Assembly (NCBI GenBank): GCA_945898515.1 | Contig: CAMDIH010000018.1 | Span: 1 to 35,884 of the forward strand | Reading direction: 5' to 3' | Source of the DNA: Candidatus Neomicrothrix parvicella RN1 | Lineage (GTDB): Bacteria; Actinomycetota; Acidimicrobiia; Acidimicrobiales; VFJN01 | Length of the DNA: 35,884 nt | Shown here: positions 24,771-32,198 of the stretch, in pieces | How the letters are laid out: the number at the start of each line of letters is the position of its first letter | Numbering within the stretch: the first letter of the stretch is position 1 | Translations under genes and position numbers: made by a program | The notes under the pieces: generated by a model | The model's input: only the letters and a program-made list of their open reading frames with translations | What the model was told of the DNA's origin: nothing | Database searches by the model: none

Positions 24771-25913
24771 ATGTCCATCACCGTTGATGCTGTTATGGCC
24801 GCCCTTCGTCCCGTCGAGGACCCCGAACTGCATCGTTCGATCGTTGATCTCGACATGGTCCGTAATGTGCGAGTCGATGGCGATTCGGTGGCCTTGGAGG
24901 TCACTCTCACCATTGCCGGATGTCCGCTGCGTAACGAGATTCAGAACCGGGTGACGGCGGCCCTCGAGGGCATCGGGGTGGTCACCGTGACGCTCGAGTT
25001 CGGTGTGATGACCGACGAGCAGCGCGCCGCGGTGCGCGAGAAGTTGCAGGGCGACCCCTCGGCGTCGGCGGGCAGTCAGCCTTCCCACGGCCACGCCGAA
25101 GGCCGAGCTATCCCCTTCGCCGATCCCTCGAGCACCACCCGCGTGATGCTCATCGCATCGGGCAAGGGCGGGGTGGGCAAGTCCACCGTTACCACCAACC
25201 TGTCGGTGGCCCTGGCGCAGCGAGGCAAGAGCGTGGCGGTGATCGATGCCGACGTGTGGGGTTTCTCCATCCCGCGCATGTTGGGGGTAGAGCATCCTCC
25301 CGCGGTCATCGATTCAATGCTCGTACCCCCCACCGGGGCGGGTGGAGTGCGCTGTATCTCGATGGGGTTCTTCGCCAAGGAAGACCAGCCGGTCATCTGG
25401 CGAGGTCCGATGCTCCACAAGGCCCTGGAGCAGTTCCTCACCGATGTGTTCTGGGATGAACCCGATTATCTCCTGGTGGATCTGCCCCCCGGCACCGGCG
25501 ATATCTCACTTTCGCTAGCCCAATTCCTGCCGCGCGCCGAGGTCTATGTGGTGACCACGCCGCAGCCGGCCGCCCAGCGGGTGGCCCAGCGGGCCGGTTT
25601 TATGGCCCAGAAGGTGAACCTCGAAATCAAGGGTGTGATCGAGAACATGAGTTGGTTCACCGGCGATGATGGCAAGCGTTATGAACTCTTTGGAGCGGGG
25701 GGAGGCGACGAGTTGGCCGACCGGCTCGCCGTGCCGCTGCTCGGGCAGATCCCCTTGGTCACCGAGCTGCGGGCCGGCGGCGACTCGGGGCACCCCATCG
25801 TGCTGACCGATCCGGCCAGCGATGCGGCCCAGGCGTTTACCCTCGTTGCGGAGCGCGTGGAGCTCGATCTCGCTCCTACCCGGCGCTACCACCGGGAGTT
25901 GAAACTGCTCTAG
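24771..25913 (+). CDS. Mrp/ApbC-type P-loop ATPase, Fe-S carrier
   Basis: Carries Fe-S clusters to target proteins. 380 aa: an N-terminal DUF59/MIP18 domain (about 1-90, PVEDPELHRSIVDLDMV ... CPLRNEI), a low-complexity linker, then a deviant Walker A P-loop SGKGGVGKST at 130-139, IDADVWGFSIPRMLG and DLPPGTGD. The usual CxxC near the end of the domain is absent: after IENMSWF the sequence reads TGDDGKRYELFG with no cysteine, as in other actinobacterial Mrp proteins I know. Divergent from sufR and cysteine desulfurase, which supports a role in Fe-S metabolism. GGAG lies ten bases upstream of the ATG. Confidence 0.92.
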   Translation: MSITVDAVMAALRPVEDPELHRSIVDLDMVRNVRVDGDSVALEVTLTIAGCPLRNEIQNRVTAALEGIGVVTVTLEFGVMTDEQRAAVREKLQGDPSASAGSQPSHGHAEGRAIPFADPSSTTRVMLIASGKGGVGKSTVTTNLSVALAQRGKSVAVIDADVWGFSIPRMLGVEHPPAVIDSMLVPPTGAGGVRCISMGFFAKEDQPVIWRGPMLHKALEQFLTDVFWDEPDYLLVDLPPGTGDISLSLAQFLPRAEVYVVTTPQPAAQRVAQRAGFMAQKVNLEIKGVIENMSWFTGDDGKRYELFGAGGGDELADRLAVPLLGQIPLVTELRAGGDSGHPIVLTDPASDAAQAFTLVAERVELDLAPTRRYHRELKLL

Positions 25914-25967
25914 GGCGAACCCAAGGCCCCGAACGGGCGCCAGCGTTTGATTCCCGCCGGTGGGGCG

Positions 25968-25973
25968 TAACCT
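25968..25973 (+). promoter_or_regulatory. -10 element (TAACCT) of a leaderless Moco-oxidoreductase transcript
   Basis: TAnnnT hexamer seven bases before the ATG at 25981, no Shine-Dalgarno between; a TTGATT lies 15 bases further up (25947-25952). Confidence 0.45.
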
Positions 25974-25980
25974 TGGTGCT

Positions 25981-26736
25981 ATGGAGCCGATCGTGCCCGA
26001 CCCACCTGTGTTCCCCGTGGAGGATCGTCCGGTGGGGCGACGGGTGGTGCTGGGGATGCTCGGTCTGGGGGGTCTCGGAGTCCTGTTTGGGGCCAAGGTG
26101 CAGTCCGGTATGGCTGCCTTTCTGAGTCCGCTCACACGGAATGACCGAACGGGCCTCACGTCGTTGCTGCCCTCGAGCGATCGCTTCCGCATCTACTCGG
26201 TCACCGAATCGATGCCCTCCCGCACGGATGCGCAGTACCGCCTCGTGGTTGATGGGGCGGTGGATCAGTCATTGGAACTCGACCTAGCCGACTTACGCGA
26301 TCGCCTGCCCCAGACCAACCTCACCCGCGATTTTCAATGTGTCACGGGTTGGCGTGTGGCCGACGTGCCCTGGCGGGGGGTGAAGTTGGCCGATCTGCTG
26401 GCCACCGTTGGGGTGGCGCCGGATGCCACCCACGTGAGGTTCTATTCGTTCGACGGGGTCTACACCGAGACGCTCACCCTCGAGCAGGCCCAGCGTGATG
26501 ATGTGCTCGTCGCCCACGAGATGCTCGGCGGACCCGTGACGCAGCCCCACGGTGGCCCGGTGCGTCTCTATGTGGCGCCGATGTATGGCTACAAGTCGCT
26601 GAAATGGCTGGATCGCATCGAGGTGGTTCGGGCGCTCGATGCCCCCACGGATCCGGGGTACTGGGAAAATCTTGGGTACGACACGGATGCCTGGGTGGGG
26701 GAGTCCAACGGGCTGGACGACGCCCCCACCGCATGA
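25981..26736 (+). CDS. Molybdopterin-dependent oxidoreductase, sulfite-oxidase/YedY fold, Tat-anchored
   Basis: 251 aa. Gly-Arg-Arg-Val-Val-Leu at 19-24 followed by a glycine-rich hydrophobic stretch is a Tat-type signal or anchor. The Moco-binding cysteine is Cys120 in FQCVTGWRVADVPWRGV, the sulfite-oxidase family motif. YGYKSLKWLDRIE near the C-terminus is also characteristic. MsrP (YedY) relatives repair periplasmic methionine sulfoxide; the substrate here is not known. ATGA overlap with the downstream cytochrome b gene indicates a two-gene operon. Length is short for sulfite oxidase but right for the YedY-like group. Confidence 0.85.
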   Translation: MEPIVPDPPVFPVEDRPVGRRVVLGMLGLGGLGVLFGAKVQSGMAAFLSPLTRNDRTGLTSLLPSSDRFRIYSVTESMPSRTDAQYRLVVDGAVDQSLELDLADLRDRLPQTNLTRDFQCVTGWRVADVPWRGVKLADLLATVGVAPDATHVRFYSFDGVYTETLTLEQAQRDDVLVAHEMLGGPVTQPHGGPVRLYVAPMYGYKSLKWLDRIEVVRALDAPTDPGYWENLGYDTDAWVGESNGLDDAPTA

Positions 26737-27386
26737 CAGCCACCGCGCTCGACGCCAACGAGGTGGTGCGCTTTGACCGGGTCGAGCGTTGGTTGCACTG
26801 GAGTAACGCGAGCCTCTTTCTCGTCTTGTTGGCCACAGGCATGACGCTCTACATCCCGGCGTTGTCGAGCCTGGTGGGTCGGCGGGTGCTTCTGAAAGAC
26901 ATTCACGTCATTAGTGGTCTCCTGTTGCCGCTACCTCTCCTGGCGGCCTATGCGGGGTCGTGGCGGGGTGGTCTGCGCCGGGATGTGCGGCGACTCTCTC
27001 GCTGGTCGGTGGAAGATCGCCGCTGGCTCACCAGCCGGGGGCGACGCGGCCAGGCCACCATGGGCAAGTTCAACGCGGGTCAAAAGCTCAACGCCATTTT
27101 TGTGGCGGGGTGTATCCCGCTGCTGTTCGTCACCGGTTCCATCATGAAGTGGTTCAGCCCCTTCCCACTGGCGTGGCGCACCGGGGCGACCTTTGTGCAC
27201 GACTGGTTGGCCATTGCCCTTGCGGCGGTCATCACCGTGCACATCCTCAAGGCGCTGTCCGATCCGGTGGCTCTGCGGGCCATGCTCCGCGGCACCGTTC
27301 CTCGGGCCGTGGTGGTGCGGCATCATCCCCGGTGGGCGGCCGAAGTTGAGGCCGAGCGACAAGACGGCACGGAGTCGAGCGAATGA
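26733..27386 (+). CDS. Dihaem cytochrome b, formate-dehydrogenase-gamma / b561 type
   Basis: 217 aa with four membrane spans and histidines at 22 (RWLHWSN), 58 (LKDIHVISG), 156 (FVHDWLA) and 170 (VITVHILK), spaced as haem b ligands of the FdnI/FdhI-type cytochromes. NAGQKLNAIFVAGCIPLLFVTG is typical of that family. It probably passes electrons between the quinone pool and the Moco protein encoded just upstream. In E. coli the partner of MsrP is MsrQ, a different cytochrome b family, so this pairing is a variation. The C-terminus is a charged cytoplasmic tail. Confidence 0.85.
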   Translation: MTATALDANEVVRFDRVERWLHWSNASLFLVLLATGMTLYIPALSSLVGRRVLLKDIHVISGLLLPLPLLAAYAGSWRGGLRRDVRRLSRWSVEDRRWLTSRGRRGQATMGKFNAGQKLNAIFVAGCIPLLFVTGSIMKWFSPFPLAWRTGATFVHDWLAIALAAVITVHILKALSDPVALRAMLRGTVPRAVVVRHHPRWAAEVEAERQDGTESSE

Positions 27387-27387
27387 C

Positions 27388-27413
27388 CGGTAGATTGGCC
27401 CTCGCCCCTACCG
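27388..27413. promoter_or_regulatory. Inverted repeat CGGTAG-N14-CTACCG before the DUF3107 gene
   Basis: Six-base arms directly upstream of the GAGGAG ribosome site of the next gene; a possible inner GGC/GCC pair would extend it. The left arm contains TAGATT, a possible -10. It may be a leader hairpin or an operator. Confidence 0.3.
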
Positions 27414-27423
27414 AGGAGATTAC

Positions 27424-27654
27424 GTGGACGTCCGCATCGGCCTGACCCAGACCCCGAAAGAGCTTGAGGTGCAGCTGGACGACGACGCCGATGCCGCCGC
27501 TCTCAAGCAGCAGGTGGAGGAGGCCCTCGCCGATGGCTCCACGCTATGGCTGACCGACCGTCGAGGCCGTCAGGTTGGCGTACCGGCCGAGAAGCTTGCC
27601 TATGTGGAGATCGGTAGCCCGAAGGACGATCGCCGCATCGGTTTCGGCGGCTGA
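27424..27654 (+). CDS. DUF3107 protein
   Basis: 76 aa, small soluble protein with the DUF3107 pattern (RIGLTQTPKELEVQLDDD ... YVEIGSPKDDRRIGFG), a family found in actinobacteria and unknown in function. GTG start with GAGGAG five bases upstream. Followed by the ArsA-like ATPase genes, an order also seen with similar genes in actinobacteria, though no joint role is established here. Confidence 0.8.
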   Translation: MDVRIGLTQTPKELEVQLDDDADAAALKQQVEEALADGSTLWLTDRRGRQVGVPAEKLAYVEIGSPKDDRRIGFGG

Positions 27655-27696
27655 TCCTCTCCTAGTGGGGAATACGGCAAAGGAGTTGCGCTCGTC

Positions 27697-28632
27697 ATGA
27701 CCGTGGAACTCCTCGATCGCAAGTTGCTGTTTGTCACCGGTAAAGGTGGGGTGGGTAAGACCACGATCGCCGCCTCTTTGGCGGTGCTGGCGGCACAGCA
27801 GGGCCGACGAACGTTGGTGGGGGAGGTGGATGCCAAAGGCAACCTGGCCGACTTCTTTGAGATCGGCCCCACCGGGTTCAAAGAGCGGGAGGTATCCCGC
27901 AACCTGTGGGCGATGTCGATGAACACGGAGGATTCGCTCAAGGAGTATTTGGGTCTGCAACTGAAGATTCCGTTGGTGGCGCGTCTGGGGCCATTAGCCC
28001 GCACGTTTGATTTCGTGGCCAATGCCGCCCCGGGAGTGAAGGAGATTCTCACCATCGGGAAGTTCGTGTGGGAGGTGCGCGAGCGCCACTACGACCTCGT
28101 GGTCGTGGATGCCTCGGCCACGGGTCACATCGTTGGTCAACTGGCCGCGCCCCAGTCGATCCAAGAACTGGTGCAGGTGGGTCTGGTGCGGGATCAGACG
28201 GATTGGATGCTCGACATTCTTGGTGATCCAACGAAGACCGGCGCGGTGATCGTGGCGGCCCCCGAGGAGATGCCGGTGAACGAGACCCTCGAACTCGTCA
28301 CCCGGCTTCGCGCTTCCACGGTGGTGGATCTGGCGGCAGTGGTGGCGAATCGCGTGCTCCCCGAATTGTTCACCCGTCGCGAAGAGAAGATCTTCGATGC
28401 TCTACCGGTGGCGACGCTGACCAAGGCGATCGGTGGTCCGGTGCAGCCTCTGCTCGATGGGGCTCAGTTGGCGGTAACCCTTCGCCGTACGCGCGGCGTG
28501 CACCTGGAGCGGCTGCGCCAAGAGTTGCCCCCCGAGGTTCCCTTGCTCTTCGTGCCCTACCTGTTCCAACGCAGTCACGGTGCCCGCGCCACCCGTCAGG
28601 TTGCCGAGCATCTGAACGAAGAGTTGACCTAG
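27697..28632 (+). CDS. ArsA/GET3-like ATPase (first of a pair)
   Basis: 311 aa, P-loop GKGGVGKTT at 15-23, with DASATGHIVGQLAAPQSI as switch region. It lacks the arsenite-binding cysteines of ArsA, so it is a MinD/GET3-like ATPase of the group represented by M. tuberculosis Rv3679. Those proteins form a heterodimer with the second member, encoded here right after (two bases between stop and ATG). AAAGGAG lies 11 bases before the ATG. No membrane span, hence cytosolic. Cargo unknown. Confidence 0.85.
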   Translation: MTVELLDRKLLFVTGKGGVGKTTIAASLAVLAAQQGRRTLVGEVDAKGNLADFFEIGPTGFKEREVSRNLWAMSMNTEDSLKEYLGLQLKIPLVARLGPLARTFDFVANAAPGVKEILTIGKFVWEVRERHYDLVVVDASATGHIVGQLAAPQSIQELVQVGLVRDQTDWMLDILGDPTKTGAVIVAAPEEMPVNETLELVTRLRASTVVDLAAVVANRVLPELFTRREEKIFDALPVATLTKAIGGPVQPLLDGAQLAVTLRRTRGVHLERLRQELPPEVPLLFVPYLFQRSHGARATRQVAEHLNEELT

Positions 28633-28634
28633 CG

Positions 28635-29810
28635 ATGCCCGCCCCCAAGCGCCCCGCCGCCAGCACGCGTTCGATCGAGCAGTTGTTGGCGGCCAAGGAG
28701 ATCGTGATTCACTGCGGTTCGGGAGGGGTGGGCAAGACCACTACCGCGGCGGCGGTTGCGGCGATGGCGGCGGTCCATCACGGTGGCAAGGTGCTCGTCC
28801 TCACCGTCGACCCCGCTCGCCGATTGGCCAACGCCCTGGGTCTGGAGGCATTTGGTAACAACGAGACGCAGGTACCGCCGGCGGCGTTTACCAAGGCCGG
28901 GGTGGAGGCACGCGGCGAGTTGTGGGTGGCGATGCTCGACACGAAACAAAGTTGGGATGATCTCGTCACTCGTCACGCCCCCGACCCGGAAACACGGGAG
29001 GCCATCCTCGCCAATCCGCTGTACAAGAACATCACGGGTCGCTTTGTGCAGAGTCACGATTACATCGCCATGGAGCGGCTCTATGAGATTCACGCCTCGG
29101 GGACCTACGACCTCATTGTGGTCGACACGCCCCCCACCCGAAACGCCATCGACTTTCTTGAGGCGCCGGACCGCATGGCCGACTTTTTTTCGAGCCGGCT
29201 TCTGCGTTGGCTCACCGTGCCGGCCCGTAGTCGGGTGTTCTCGTTGGCCTCCCGGCCGTTCTATTCGGTGGCAGACCGCGTGCTTGGGTCGAAGTTTCTG
29301 GAAGACATCGCCGAGTTCTTCCTTCTGTTCCAGTCCATGTACGACGGTTTTGTGGAACGCGCCAAGGCGGTGAACCACACGCTGGGAGACAAACGCACCA
29401 CCTTCGTGGTGGTGTCTACGTTGGAGGCGGCACCCGTACGCGAAGCCGAGTTCTTCATCGAGGCTCTCGATCAGCGGGGCTTGCACCTGGGGGCGGTTGT
29501 ACTCAATAAGGTGCTGCCGTCGTGGTTTCTCGAAGAGGGCACCACGGCGTCGGCGCAGGCAATGGTTTCTCGATCCGAATCGTTGGCCGAGGCGCTGCCG
29601 GCATCGGCTGGATCACCGGAGTTGGTGGCCCGAGTGCTGCGGGAGGTTGGAGAGAGTTTTCTCAACTTTCAGGTGGTGGCCAAGCGGGAAGCGGACACTC
29701 GGGCCGATCTCTCTTCTGCTCCAGAGGTGGTAGCCACCGTGCCCTATTTTGATCGCGACATCACCGACCTCGCCGGGTTGTTGGAACTCGGCGAGCAACT
29801 CTGGCGCTAA
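28635..29810 (+). CDS. ArsA/GET3-like ATPase (second of a pair)
   Basis: 391 aa, P-loop GSGGVGKTT at 28-36, switch sequence DTPPTRNAIDFLEAPDRM and helical insert (RLLRWLTVPARSRVFSLASRPFYS) that in GET3-like proteins forms the hydrophobic cargo or partner surface. Resembles Rv3680 of M. tuberculosis. No arsenite-binding cysteine pattern is visible. Coupled to the preceding ATPase gene, and probably forms a complex with it. Confidence 0.85.
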   Translation: MPAPKRPAASTRSIEQLLAAKEIVIHCGSGGVGKTTTAAAVAAMAAVHHGGKVLVLTVDPARRLANALGLEAFGNNETQVPPAAFTKAGVEARGELWVAMLDTKQSWDDLVTRHAPDPETREAILANPLYKNITGRFVQSHDYIAMERLYEIHASGTYDLIVVDTPPTRNAIDFLEAPDRMADFFSSRLLRWLTVPARSRVFSLASRPFYSVADRVLGSKFLEDIAEFFLLFQSMYDGFVERAKAVNHTLGDKRTTFVVVSTLEAAPVREAEFFIEALDQRGLHLGAVVLNKVLPSWFLEEGTTASAQAMVSRSESLAEALPASAGSPELVARVLREVGESFLNFQVVAKREADTRADLSSAPEVVATVPYFDRDITDLAGLLELGEQLWR

Positions 29811-29866
29811 GGCGGACGGGGGGTTGAGGGTCCGGCGCAAGAAGTTGGCGTTGCGCTAGGGTCACG

Positions 29867-30139
29867 ATGGGCAAGAAGTGGTCAGGAAGTGGTAGCACCA
29901 TGAGGCTATTTCGTTCGCGATCTTCCGACTCACCAGAGGTCGTCGACCTTCGGACCTCCGCCGAGGGTCCGTCCGGTCCCCCCTGGGGATCACCGTCAAA
30001 CTGTCCGTATTGTCACGGTCGGGGCTACCTCGATCACGTCGATCTGTTCGACGAGATCATGTATCTGCACTGCACTGCCTGTGAGGAAAAGTTTGTCCTC
30101 ACCCGGGCCCAAACTGACGCCGCCCGCCCGAGCGCATAA
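29867..30139 (+). CDS. Small zinc-ribbon protein, unknown function
   Basis: 90 aa. Two cysteine pairs, CPYCHGRGY and CTACEEKF, 19 residues apart, would bind one zinc. The N-terminus is basic and disordered-looking. An ATG at 29900 (MRLFRSRSSD) is an alternative start. TAGGGT lies four bases before the first ATG. Between the ATPase pair and the PdtaS-like kinase. Family not recognised. Confidence 0.75.
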   Translation: MGKKWSGSGSTMRLFRSRSSDSPEVVDLRTSAEGPSGPPWGSPSNCPYCHGRGYLDHVDLFDEIMYLHCTACEEKFVLTRAQTDAARPSA

Positions 30140-30175
30140 GGGGTGGGCTAGTCAATCCCGTAACGTGGGGGGGCT

Positions 30176-31663
30176 ATGGCATCGCTGACTGAGCTCGCTC
30201 GCTTCCATACCGTTCTTGACGGTCGCGACGTGAACCATCTCCAGCGGCTCGTCGCCGTCTGGGGTCTGTTGGCCGACTTCTGCTTCGCCGACCTACTGCT
30301 GTTCGCCCCCACGGTGGATTCCCAGGATGCTGAGCGCTTCCTGGTGGTGTCCCAGGTGCGGCCGTCCACCTCGCAGACGGTGTACCGGGCCGACTGGATC
30401 GGGACGACCGTGGACGAGCAAGAGCGCCCGTTGGTATCGCGAGCGTTTCGCATCGGCGAGATCATTGACGGCGAGGCCACCATCGCGGCATTGAAGGAGC
30501 GGGTGCGCGTGTTGTGTATCCCGGTCCGTCATCGCGGCAAGGTCATCGCTGTGCTCACGCGTGAGTCTGCCCCCTCCTTTGGCCGGCAGCCGGGGGAACT
30601 TGAGCGCACTTACGTTGACATTTTCAACCGTTTTGCCCGGATGATCGCGGCTGGCGACTTCCCCTTTGATGCCCAGGACTCCGAGACGGAAGAGGCGCCC
30701 CGGGTGGGCGACGGCGTGATCCTGCTCGATGCCGCCGGACGGGTGGAGTACACCTCGCCCAACGGCGTGTCGGCGCTGCACCGGGTTGGGGTGCATGCCA
30801 ACGCTGAAGGTCTGCGGTTCGATGAACTGGGCCTTGATGACAGCCTCGTGCGGACGGCGTTCTCCATCGCCGCCCCGGTGACCGAGGAGTTGGAGGGAAG
30901 CGCCGATGTGTCGGTGCTGATCCGCTGCATTCCACTGATCGACCACGGGGTGGTCTCGGGTGCGGTCGTGCTCACCCGGGATGTGTCCGAACTGCGGCGG
31001 CGAGACCGCCTGTTGCTGTCCAAGGATGCCACTATCCGGGAAATCCACCACCGGGTGAAGAACAACCTGCAGACCATCTCATCGCTCCTGCGGCTCCAGG
31101 GCCGCCGTTTTTCCTCCCCCGAAGCCAAAGAAGCCATCGAGGAGTCCGTTCGGCGCATCCGGGCCATTGCCTTGGTGCACGAGACGTTGTCGCGCGAGGC
31201 CGGCGACGATGTGGCCTTTGTCGAGATCGTTCGACCCCTTCTACGCATGGTGGAGGAGGGGATGTCCTCGGAGGATCGCCCGGTGGTGTTGCGGGTGGAG
31301 GGCGACGCAGGCTTCCTCCCCGCCGCGGTGGCCACCCCGTTAGCGGTCGTGCTCAATGAGTTGCTGCAAAATGCGATCGACCATGCTTTTCCGGCCGGTC
31401 TAGATCTGCAAGTGGACCCGGGGGTTGCGATTGTGGGCCTGCACCGAGAGGGCGATCGGCTGACTGTCACCGTGGTCGACGACGGCGTTGGGGTGCCCGC
31501 CAACTTTGATCTCACCGCCGTGACCGGGCTTGGCCTGTCGATCGTGCGCACTTTGGTCACTTCGGAACTCATGGGGACCATCGCCATCGAGCGGGGGGCG
31601 GGGGGCGGTAATCGCCCCGGCACCGTCATCCGCCTCGATCTTCCCGCCTCGTTGCCCGAGTGA
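30176..31663 (+). CDS. pdtaS: PdtaS-like sensor histidine kinase (HisKA_2)
   Basis: 495 aa, no membrane spans. An N-terminal GAF-like domain (about 1-160), a PAS-like domain (about 170-275, VILLDAAGRVEYTSPNGVSAL), then the HisKA_2 dimerisation segment IREIHHRVKNNLQTISSLLRLQ with the phospho-accepting histidine at 291/292, and the ATPase domain with N-box NELLQNAIDHA and DDGVGVP. This is the layout of PdtaS of M. tuberculosis, which signals to the RNA-binding antiterminator PdtaR; no such response regulator is in the window. Convergent with the WhiB gene, the same relative orientation as pdtaS and whiB1 in M. tuberculosis. TAACGT lies nine bases before the ATG. Confidence 0.88.
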   Translation: MASLTELARFHTVLDGRDVNHLQRLVAVWGLLADFCFADLLLFAPTVDSQDAERFLVVSQVRPSTSQTVYRADWIGTTVDEQERPLVSRAFRIGEIIDGEATIAALKERVRVLCIPVRHRGKVIAVLTRESAPSFGRQPGELERTYVDIFNRFARMIAAGDFPFDAQDSETEEAPRVGDGVILLDAAGRVEYTSPNGVSALHRVGVHANAEGLRFDELGLDDSLVRTAFSIAAPVTEELEGSADVSVLIRCIPLIDHGVVSGAVVLTRDVSELRRRDRLLLSKDATIREIHHRVKNNLQTISSLLRLQGRRFSSPEAKEAIEESVRRIRAIALVHETLSREAGDDVAFVEIVRPLLRMVEEGMSSEDRPVVLRVEGDAGFLPAAVATPLAVVLNELLQNAIDHAFPAGLDLQVDPGVAIVGLHREGDRLTVTVVDDGVGVPANFDLTAVTGLGLSIVRTLVTSELMGTIAIERGAGGGNRPGTVIRLDLPASLPE

Positions 31664-31679
31664 TGCCGTTGCGCGAAGC

Positions 31680-31702
31680 GACCTCCCGTTGGCCAGGAGG
31701 TC
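31680..31702. terminator. Hairpin between convergent pdtaS and whiB genes
   Basis: GACCTCC (31680-31686) and GGAGGTC (31696-31702) form a perfect 7-base stem with a 9-base loop, in the 73-base gap between two gene ends. There is no T run, so it may be a bidirectional terminator of the kind common in high-GC genomes. Confidence 0.45.
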
Positions 31703-31736
31703 GACGACGAAACGCACCCGAGGGGATGCGGGGGAA

Positions 31737-32033
31737 CTAGGCGGTGCGGCGCTGGCGGGCGACGTACTGCTTGCGCAACTGGCGTCGCTCCTCTTCAGAG
31801 GTGCCACCCCACACGCCGGAATCCTGGTTGGTAGCGAGGGCGTACTCGAGGCACTGCACCTGGGCGTGACATTCCTGGCAGACGGCCTTGGCGCTCTCGA
31901 TCTGCTCGATGGCCGGGCCGGTGGTGCCCACCGGGAAGAACAGGTCGGGGTCGGTGTCGCGACAGGAGGCGACGTCGCGCCAGTCCTCTCGCTCGACGGT
32001 GATTTGCAGGGGACGGTATTGGGCGAGAGCCAC
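31737..32033 (-). CDS. whiB1: WhiB-family Fe-S transcription factor, WhiB1-like
   Basis: 98 aa. Four cluster ligands Cys24, Cys52, Cys55 and Cys61 (C-X27-C-X2-C-X5-C), GVWGG turn and the basic C-terminus RRQLRKQYVARQRR that contacts DNA. The segment DPDLFFPVGTTGPAIEQIESAK closely follows WhiB1 of M. tuberculosis. WhiB1 holds a nitric-oxide-sensitive [4Fe-4S] cluster and works with the sigma factor. GTG start with GGAG six bases upstream. The gene is convergent with the PdtaS-like kinase and is preceded by two overlapping dyads. Confidence 0.92.
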   Translation of the reverse strand: MALAQYRPLQITVEREDWRDVASCRDTDPDLFFPVGTTGPAIEQIESAKAVCQECHAQVQCLEYALATNQDSGVWGGTSEEERRQLRKQYVARQRRTA

Positions 32034-32055
32034 GACACACTCCGGGCGTCAAATG

Positions 32056-32084
32056 GTCACGACGAGTTCGTGACGAGTTTCACA
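32056..32084. promoter_or_regulatory. Two overlapping dyads upstream of whiB, one CRP-like
   Basis: GTCACGA-N5-TCGTGAC (32056-32074) is a perfect 7-base inverted repeat. Overlapping it, CGTGA-N6-TCACA (32069-32084) matches the CRP/FNR box TGTGA-N6-TCACA in 9 of 10 bases. M. tuberculosis whiB1 is controlled by a CRP-family regulator, so a similar site would fit. Distance to the GTG is 22-51 bases. Confidence 0.5.
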
Positions 32085-32135
32085 TGCCGCCACGCTGGGG
32101 GACTGATCCCGAGGGCACGTTCGGCTGCGTTGGAC

Positions 32136-32165
32136 ATACTATCCTCAGTGCGCTAACGCTTGCAA
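32136..32165 (-). promoter_or_regulatory. Candidate whiB promoter
   Basis: Minus-strand TTGCAA (32165-32160) and TAGTAT (32141-32136), 18 bases apart. A start near 32129 gives a leader of about 95 bases that contains the two dyads. The 32034-32198 gap must also serve the divergent phosphodiesterase. Confidence 0.38.
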
Positions 32166-32198
32166 GCACTTTTTGTCGAGTCGAAGGTGACATTTGGC

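Noticed and set aside
27697-29810. Arsenite pump ATPase (arsenic resistance)
   Set aside because: The P-loop proteins lack the ArsA cysteine ligands and no arsenic gene (arsB, arsC, arsR) is nearby; the Rv3679/Rv3680-type pair fits better.
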